Shown here piece by piece: positions 4,710 through 8,963 of a stretch of DNA of 8,963 bases. Both the position numbers and the translations under genes were made by a program. Source of the stretch: Thermoproteota archaeon (GTDB lineage Archaea; Korarchaeota; Korarchaeia; Korarchaeales; Korarchaeaceae); assembly GCA_003661365.1 (NCBI GenBank), contig QMVZ01000057.1, positions 1-8,963 of the forward strand, in the 5' to 3' direction. The notes under the pieces were generated by a model. That model did not search any database, was not told the DNA's origin, and saw only the letters and a program-made list of their open reading frames with translations. Within the stretch, counting starts at the first letter, position 1; each line of letters starts with the position of its first letter.

Positions 4710-6533
4710 TTATGTCACCCCCCACGGCGATAGCGCCTTGAATTCAAGGCCCTGCTCCCTCAGATACTGCCTTATCGTTCTGCTCCTTGCCGCTATGAAC
4801 GCAAGGATTCCCCCTATTGCATCTACTTTGTTCACGAACTCCTCAGCTATCTCAGCAAAGCCATCCATCGGAAGGAGCCTTAGGCTCTCGCCCTTAGGCT
4901 TGGTCGGGTCGTGCTTTACCCCTATCCCCAACTTTACCAAGGAGCGTGGTCCACTAGTCATGATGGCTTGAGGAGCCAGATGCACGATAAGCTTGTCCTC
5001 AAACTTCACCAAAGCTGGGTGATCTCTTAGAAGTCGATTCAGTATTTCCCTCCTCGATGTAGTCTTGTGCTTCTTGAAGTAGCCTTCTTCGAACATTTTC
5101 CACATATAGTAGAGGATGATCCCCTTGCCTATGCTAACATGGTATGGCCAGTCCTCCTCAGATCCCTTGCTCCCAGGAGCCATCCTTAAACCGAGGAGTT
5201 CTCCAAGCTCCTCCTGCTTACGCTTGTACTCCCAGTAGTAGTCCTCCATGCTAACCCACGTTACGTGAGAGTTGAGGAAGTGCTCCTGCCTTTCTTGATC
5301 CTCTGGGGACAAGCGATTCGGCTCCTCAAGGATGAATTCTGGAGAAGGTGGAAAGTAGAAGAAGTCTATAAGCCCCTTGTCTTGATCCAAAACAAGGAAG
5401 GAGCCAGGGCTAACATCTGTCGCCACCTCTATGTTTTTTGGGAGCTTGAAGACGTTCCTCATGTACCTCTTTGGACCCTCAGCAGCAAAGCAACGAGGTC
5501 CCAGGAATGCAAGCCTTGCGTTGAAGCTAAGCACGGGAGGCATCATGTTCGGGAATTGTGTTCCTATTCCCAGCCGTAAGCAAGACTGCTGATCCATTCC
5601 TATTTGCCTGCCACGGCTCATTATGTCTGTTAAAAGGAAGGAGAACCACCAACCAGAGTCTGTCATTGTTTGTTGGTTTACGAAGAAGCTCATCTCGTCT
5701 ATTAGCACGAGAACCTCGTTTCTGCCGAAAGCCCTCTTCAGGTAGAAGTATAAGTCATAAAGGATCGTTCCAAAAAAGAAGGCCATCATTCCACGCCCTA
5801 TAATAGGGCCTGCTGTCACGATTATGATATCGGCATCCGAATTGACTATCTTCTCTCCTTTCAAGGGAGAATCATCCGCAAGGAGGCCAGATGCAAAAAG
5901 GTTTGCTATCCCCACGGTCATGTCTCCTTTCGATATTATGGATCTTTTCAAGGAATGAAGGCTCTGGCTGTGAGGATCAAAGAAGTTGAAGTGTCTCATG
6001 AACTTTTTGTAGTCCGATCTCTCAAGAATGTGCCAACCTATTAGCTTTAGTGTGTCTTCGCCTATCATAGAGGTTGCTATGGGAGCGGGGGTTATGTGGG
6101 TTGGAAACTTCCTAATATTGAAGAACGCTGGGCCATACCGTGGAATATAGAATTTCATGTTTGGAAGCTCGATCTTAGTTGGATCTCCCCACCATTCTCT
6201 GACCAAATTAGCCATGAAGGGGTGGGCTATGTTTTTCAGGTTGAAGTACATGAAGGTTCCTTTTGGATCAAGAATAACGACCTTCCTATTTATGGGAGGA
6301 TAGCCCATTTCTCTGCGTCTTCTATTTTCTTCTCTAGTCCACTCAACAATAGAGTGGGCTATGTAACCTATGAAGTTGGATTTTCCGCCTCCAGTTGGAG
6401 CGTAGATGCACATGCTCTTGCTCGATTGAAGTAAATACAGCTTGAGAAGTGCGGCTGCTGGGTCTTCCTCCTCCATCTCGATCAGTTGCTTTATCTGAGC
6501 AATGGAAAGGCTTTCCATGGCGTTTTGGTTCAT
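4710..6533 (-). CDS. FtsK/HerA/VirD4-superfamily P-loop ATPase (DNA translocase or secretion motor)
   Basis: 607 aa, soluble, no membrane segment. Walker A is at residues 45-52 (APTGGGKS, DNA 6378-6401). Next comes the strand VVILDPKG (about 85-92), typical of VirD4/TraG and HerA-like motors. Walker B is at 274-280 (VLVLIDE, DNA 5694-5714). Then follow a likely arginine-finger region (SRGRQIG, R307/R309 area) and the polar TQ motif (GIGTQFP, T325-Q326) that senses nucleotide. The order and spacing fit hexameric ring ATPases that pump DNA or protein through a pore. A C-terminal region of about 150 residues (about 455-607), basic and partly helical, has no motif I recognise and may bind partners or substrate. 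Unlike most VirD4 proteins it lacks its own membrane anchor, so anchored neighbours probably recruit it. The ATG overlaps the preceding stop as ATGA (6530-6533), with GGAGGTGA nine bases upstream. It is the key functional gene of the cluster. Confidence 0.95.
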   Translation of the reverse strand: MNQNAMESLSIAQIKQLIEMEEEDPAAALLKLYLLQSSKSMCIYAPTGGGKSNFIGYIAHSIVEWTREENRRRREMGYPPINRKVVILDPKGTFMYFNLKNIAHPFMANLVREWWGDPTKIELPNMKFYIPRYGPAFFNIRKFPTHITPAPIATSMIGEDTLKLIGWHILERSDYKKFMRHFNFFDPHSQSLHSLKRSIISKGDMTVGIANLFASGLLADDSPLKGEKIVNSDADIIIVTAGPIIGRGMMAFFFGTILYDLYFYLKRAFGRNEVLVLIDEMSFFVNQQTMTDSGWWFSFLLTDIMSRGRQIGMDQQSCLRLGIGTQFPNMMPPVLSFNARLAFLGPRCFAAEGPKRYMRNVFKLPKNIEVATDVSPGSFLVLDQDKGLIDFFYFPPSPEFILEEPNRLSPEDQERQEHFLNSHVTWVSMEDYYWEYKRKQEELGELLGLRMAPGSKGSEEDWPYHVSIGKGIILYYMWKMFEEGYFKKHKTTSRREILNRLLRDHPALVKFEDKLIVHLAPQAIMTSGPRSLVKLGIGVKHDPTKPKGESLRLLPMDGFAEIAEEFVNKVDAIGGILAFIAARSRTIRQYLREQGLEFKALSPWGVT

Positions 6534-6934
6534 TCTTTCTTCTCACCTCCCTTAGGCTTCGAGAAGGGGCGGGGAGCGAGCACGATCTGCCCAACTCTTT
6601 CCTGAGCTGCAGCGTAGACGTGAGGGGGTATTATCGATGGGTCCAGAAGAGCCCAAATTATGTCGCCCATTTGATCCCCGAGCTTGCTCATGAGTTGTGG
6701 AGCACCACGCACACCAGAAAACCAAGTATGCGTGTAGGCATTCAGCAACCGCAAGTATTCCCTCCCAGCTTCTTGTACCCCTTCTACCTTACAGAAGAAC
6801 TTTAGAGCCACGACCACATTGAGAAACTTAACATACATAATTCGCAAATCGTCTGGGTGAAGGAAAGCTATCAATGCGTTCCTGTAAGCTGTTATTCTAG
6901 CGCTGCTTAAATCCACTTCTTCTTGCTCAGACAT
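6530..6934 (-). CDS. 134-aa helical cytosolic protein, unknown family
   Basis: Start placed at ATG 6934-6932 (MSEQEEV) because GGGAGGT lies seven bases upstream and the preceding gene stops at 6936. An ATG at 7012 in the same frame would add 26 hydrophobic residues but overlaps the preceding gene by 77 bases and is very likely not used. The protein has an acidic N-terminus, then amphipathic helices through about residue 100 (for example RIMYVKFLNVVVALKFFC), with no convincing membrane span. It ends in a flexible basic/Gly tail (KPKGGEKKE) whose DNA also holds the ribosome site of the ATPase gene. The four-base overlap with the ATPase suggests matched expression, and a helper or adaptor to the motor is a reasonable guess. 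Not recognised. Confidence 0.85.
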   Translation of the reverse strand: MSEQEEVDLSSARITAYRNALIAFLHPDDLRIMYVKFLNVVVALKFFCKVEGVQEAGREYLRLLNAYTHTWFSGVRGAPQLMSKLGDQMGDIIWALLDPSIIPPHVYAAAQERVGQIVLAPRPFSKPKGGEKKE

Positions 6935-6935
6935 A

Positions 6936-7259
6936 TCAAATACCTCCCACAAAGTGTGGTTTACAAGGAACAGGATTACGAGGAAGAGCTTCAAGCCAGA
7001 TTTTTCCATCATAGATAACTGTTATTATCAGCTTTGTTTTTGTCCAAACAAAAACAGGGTATCCCTCTGGTTTTCCATAATCACTTTCGTATTCAAAATC
7101 TAGCAGTTTCTTAGCTTCCTCCCAACTTAGGATTACTCCTTTCTTCTCCCAAGGTATCTTGTCTTCATACTCTTCCAACCAGTAGTTGTGCCCTATGACC
7201 ACGGCTTCTATTATTTCTGAGTCAGTTAACTTCAAGATCTCATCCTTAAGATTCACCAA
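6936..7259 (-). CDS. 107-aa small soluble protein, unknown family
   Basis: The start is TTG at 7259-7257, six bases after a strong GGAGGTGA (7273-7266); the next codon, GTG at 7256, is a second choice. It overlaps the end of the 167-aa gene by 14 bases and stops two bases before the next start. The sequence is acidic at the N-terminus, rich in Glu, Lys, Tyr and Trp, and looks like a mixed alpha/beta domain: helices around residues 3-18 and 46-54 (SWEEAKKLL) and strands around 66-90 (YPVFVW, LIITVIYDGKIW). No membrane span and only one cysteine. I do not recognise it. Small soluble proteins of this sort in mobile-element operons are often accessory or host-interaction factors, but nothing in the sequence decides this. 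Confidence 0.82.
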   Translation of the reverse strand: MVNLKDEILKLTDSEIIEAVVIGHNYWLEEYEDKIPWEKKGVILSWEEAKKLLDFEYESDYGKPEGYPVFVWTKTKLIITVIYDGKIWLEALPRNPVPCKPHFVGGI

Positions 7260-7749
7260 TTTCGCTCACCTCCCCGTAGGTTATAGGAGAGGTCTTCACC
7301 TTCTCCACATCAGCCCATGTGGCTTTCTCAGCCACTTCCTGGTCGTTCTCTATTGCTTTCAGGTATTGAATGGCAAGGGAGACGAGGTAATCTAAGTTAT
7401 CCAAGATATCGTTCAAGTCCCTTGCCCTAGCCCTCCCTGCATCCAGCATCCTTCTTGTTCTTTTCAGCAAGCTCTGAAGGTTCAGATAGAAGAAGTTGAA
7501 CTCCAGCCTTATTCTCTCTGCACGCTCACCAGTTTCTGGATTGTAGAAGCCGAAGGGAGCCATGGCTTCGCTCAAATTAGAGGAAAAGGTTAAAACTGAG
7601 GCAAGCCATGAGGATACGGAGTCCCTTTCAATATTAGAGGGGATTTCCTCTCTTATCTTCTTGTACTCCTCCTGCAAACTTTTCAGCAGTTCAGACCTCC
7701 TGCTGTAGTTGTTCAACAACTTTCTCGCCCTCCCTCGCTTCTTTCTCAT
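7246..7749 (-). CDS. 167-aa all-helical protein, unknown family
   Basis: Lys/Arg-rich N-terminus (MRKKRGRARKLL), then long helices with heptad-like spacing at about 20-40, 80-105 and 110-140. There is no membrane span and no catalytic motif. It follows the 303-aa coiled-coil protein and may bind it. The start is uncertain. ATG at 7749 overlaps the upstream gene by 59 bases and has only a poor AGGA eight bases away. A textbook GGAGGT at 7700-7695 instead points at in-frame CTG codons at 7689 (five bases) and 7686 (eight bases); the first in-frame TTG, at 7677, is 17 bases away. If the CTG is real the protein begins about 20 residues later and loses the basic N-terminus. The stop is TAA at 7248-7246. 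Confidence 0.82.
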   Translation of the reverse strand: MRKKRGRARKLLNNYSRRSELLKSLQEEYKKIREEIPSNIERDSVSSWLASVLTFSSNLSEAMAPFGFYNPETGERAERIRLEFNFFYLNLQSLLKRTRRMLDAGRARARDLNDILDNLDYLVSLAIQYLKAIENDQEVAEKATWADVEKVKTSPITYGEVSEIGES

Positions 7750-8602
7750 ACTGCTTCATCCTGCGCTCAAGCTCCCTTATCTCTGGGGGAGCCCTTCTGA
7801 ATATCTTGTGCTTACGGACGTAGTTCCACAGATCCTTCATGTCTTGGATCATCAGCCTCATCTGGATCTTCAGCCTGGCTATCTCAACCTGATCAGCTAT
7901 GACCCGCAACCTCAAGTTCCTGTTGTCCCTGTCGAGGCAGTCTATGTCGTTCTTCAGTATCTCTATATTGTACTCGGCCCTAGCCCTCTCCCTCTCAGCT
8001 TTAGCCAGTCTCTCCATCAGTATGGCAACAGGAACCTTGATCTTCTTCGGCTTGATCCTCCCATCCCTGAATTCCTCTACCGTGACCTGCACATCATCTG
8101 GAACATCGTGCTCTACTGGAATCAGAAGGAAGATTAATTCCCTGTCTGGGGACATCAAAGGAATTGGGAAACCGACGACATTGTGGTGGCGCCTGAACTT
8201 CTTGGTGATATGGGTCCACCCCACGTCTTCGGGTACAGTACCAGGAGGGTAGACGAGATATATGCGCCTCCACCTTCCCTTAAGGTACTCGACATCGGTC
8301 CTAATTTTCTTGAAGAGAAGGATGAAGCCACCGCTCCAGACCTCTCCTTCGCTTTCAACGTCCTCGCTCTCATCCTTGTCCTTTTTTTCTTCCTCTTGAG
8401 ATAGAGCTGGTTTGATATTTGGGTTTATGATGAGAGTCGGGACCCTCTTCCCCTTTATCAGACGTGCATAGGGACTCTGCTTGCGTCCTGGCGAACAGAT
8501 TGTGAAGGTGTAGTAGTCGTAAAGCCTAGCTTCGATTATTATCCAGAAGATGGTTCCAAATAATAGGAGAAGCGAAAGGATATCCAAAGCACCAAATATC
8601 AT
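7691..8602 (-). CDS. 303-aa membrane-anchored coiled-coil protein
   Basis: One N-terminal membrane helix (about 4-23, LDILSLLLLFGTIFWIII) is followed by a basic stretch. An acidic, disordered spacer lies at about 69-87 (EEEKKDKDESEDVESEGE), then a compact globular region at about 88-175. A long alpha-helical coiled coil comes next (about 192-260) and, after the Pro break APPE, a second one (about 274-302). This domain plan (anchor, flexible spacer, globular domain, coiled coil) is what one expects of a scaffold linking a membrane complex to cytosolic partners, such as the ATPase encoded downstream. The ATG at 8602 overlaps the previous stop as ATGA (8599-8602), with AGGAGGT ten bases before it. 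Family not recognised. Confidence 0.9.
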   Translation of the reverse strand: MIFGALDILSLLLLFGTIFWIIIEARLYDYYTFTICSPGRKQSPYARLIKGKRVPTLIINPNIKPALSQEEEKKDKDESEDVESEGEVWSGGFILLFKKIRTDVEYLKGRWRRIYLVYPPGTVPEDVGWTHITKKFRRHHNVVGFPIPLMSPDRELIFLLIPVEHDVPDDVQVTVEEFRDGRIKPKKIKVPVAILMERLAKAERERARAEYNIEILKNDIDCLDRDNRNLRLRVIADQVEIARLKIQMRLMIQDMKDLWNYVRKHKIFRRAPPEIRELERRMKQYEKEAREGEKVVEQLQQEV

Positions 8603-8963
8603 GGTCCTCTCGACCTCCTAAAGCTTGGTCTCTTTAATCTGGAGAAACCTCCTCCCTCAGAAAAGGTGTAAATTGCAAAACCGATGGCTCCCAAAAGGAT
8701 CGCAATAGGAGCCACTCTATGATAGAAAATCCAGCGCCAGGGCCTTCCTATAAGCTCCTTTTCTATCAAGATTGAGTAAACAACATCAGTTCCAGCTGGG
8801 ACGTTTCCCTTCGGTGCTCCCAAGATGCCTACGACAGTTATGTTTATGTCCCTGACTCCTTTTACGATGAAACTCACGCCCTTCTCGTCGTACTCAAAGT
8901 CCTCAACCCTTCCCTCCTCCAGTATCGCATATCTTATGCGCACGCCCTGGGTCGCTGGAATGA
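8599..8963 (-). CDS. C-terminal part of a tail-anchored membrane protein (partial, N-terminus beyond window)
   Basis: The frame is open to the window edge. A GTG at 8943 could serve as a start, but the bases before it (GACCCAGGGC) contain no ribosome site and the frame continues as IPATQG upstream, so I treat the gene as truncated by the window. The visible part is a beta-rich domain (VSFIVKGVRDINITVVGIL), then a membrane helix near the end (about 24-40 residues from the C-terminus, VAPIAILLGAIGFAIYTF) and a short basic tail (SRLKRPSFRRSRGP). By the positive-inside rule the tail is cytosolic and the large part lies outside. This orientation matches the external domains of the second operon and suggests the same assembly. 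Not recognised. Confidence 0.8.
   Translation of the reverse strand, partial: IPATQGVRIRYAILEEGRVEDFEYDEKGVSFIVKGVRDINITVVGILGAPKGNVPAGTDVVYSILIEKELIGRPWRWIFYHRVAPIAILLGAIGFAIYTFSEGGGFSRLKRPSFRRSRGP

Noticed and set aside
4087..4725. Longer nuclease start at GTG 4725
   Set aside because: No SD before it and a 16-base overlap with the ATPase. GTG 4707 has GGTGA seven bases upstream.
6343..6594. 83-aa minus-strand frame at the ATPase N-terminus
   Set aside because: A frame-shifted shadow: its sequence is the Walker A region read in the wrong frame.
6935..7012. 26-residue hydrophobic extension of the 134-aa protein
   Set aside because: It overlaps the 107-aa gene by 77 bases; the internal ATG 6934 has GGGAGGT at seven bases. 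The hydrophobic extension looks like a frame-shifted reading of the neighbouring gene.
7709..8404. Plus- and minus-strand frames opposite or overlapping the 303-aa gene (7709-8137, 7899-8252, 8155-8373, 8183-8404)
   Set aside because: They cross a gene with good anchor and coiled-coil structure and have no start signals.
1..8963. CRISPR array, tRNA, rRNA, insertion sequence, integrase or attachment repeats
   Set aside because: I saw no spaced direct repeats, cloverleaf sequence, transposase or recombinase motifs, or long terminal repeats. The mobile-element reading therefore rests on gene content only.

Overview
This 8,963-base window carries one long run of protein genes, all on the minus strand and packed almost without gaps. 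I count 13 genes: eleven complete, one cut at the left edge and one cut at the right edge. The host looks like a hyperthermophilic euryarchaeon, most likely of the Thermococcales type, though Archaeoglobales cannot be excluded. The reasons are strong GGAGGTGA-type ribosome binding sites at 5-10 bases, frequent GTG and TTG starts, arginine written largely as AGG/AGA, K/E/R-rich proteins and archaeal-style promoter elements. No rRNA, tRNA, CRISPR array, integrase or replication gene is visible. Gene content (mostly unrecognised membrane proteins around one P-loop ATPase) suggests part of an integrated plasmid, provirus or DNA-transfer element, comparable in style to the pT26-2-type family of euryarchaeal elements. 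That comparison is inference and was not searched.

Layout, in transcription order (right to left). An upstream operon of eight genes runs from beyond 8963 to 3184: (1) the C-terminal part of a tail-anchored membrane protein; (2) a 303-aa protein with an N-terminal membrane anchor and a long C-terminal coiled coil; (3) a 167-aa helical protein; (4) a 107-aa small soluble protein; (5) a 134-aa helical protein; (6) a 607-aa FtsK/HerA/VirD4-superfamily ATPase; (7) a PD-(D/E)XK nuclease-fold protein with an unusual hydrophobic N-terminus; (8) a 152-aa protein with a signal peptide and three membrane helices. The last upstream gene, (9), is a membrane-anchored winged-helix protein that overlaps gene 8 by four bases. 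Next comes the only real intergenic gap (3062-3183). It holds two look-alike palindromes 52 bp apart, a candidate TATA element and a 5'-leader hairpin. A second operon follows: (10) a 383-aa two-helix membrane protein with a large beta-rich ectodomain; (11) a 53-aa extremely basic protein; (12) a 114-aa protein with four membrane helices; (13) a 306-aa multi-helix protein with a soluble domain and a Thr/Pro-rich stalk; and finally the 5' part of another single-anchor ectodomain protein. Counting that last partial gene separately gives nine genes in the first operon and five in the second, or 14 coding features including both partial ones.

Working model (inference): the cytosolic ATPase powers DNA or protein movement at a membrane complex built from the anchored coiled-coil and multi-helix proteins. 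The ectodomain proteins form an external structure such as a virion surface, pilus-like or contact structure. The nuclease processes DNA at the membrane, and the membrane-bound winged-helix protein is the natural candidate to control the second operon through the palindromes beside it. Only the ATPase, the nuclease fold and the winged helix rest on recognisable motifs; the rest are described from architecture.
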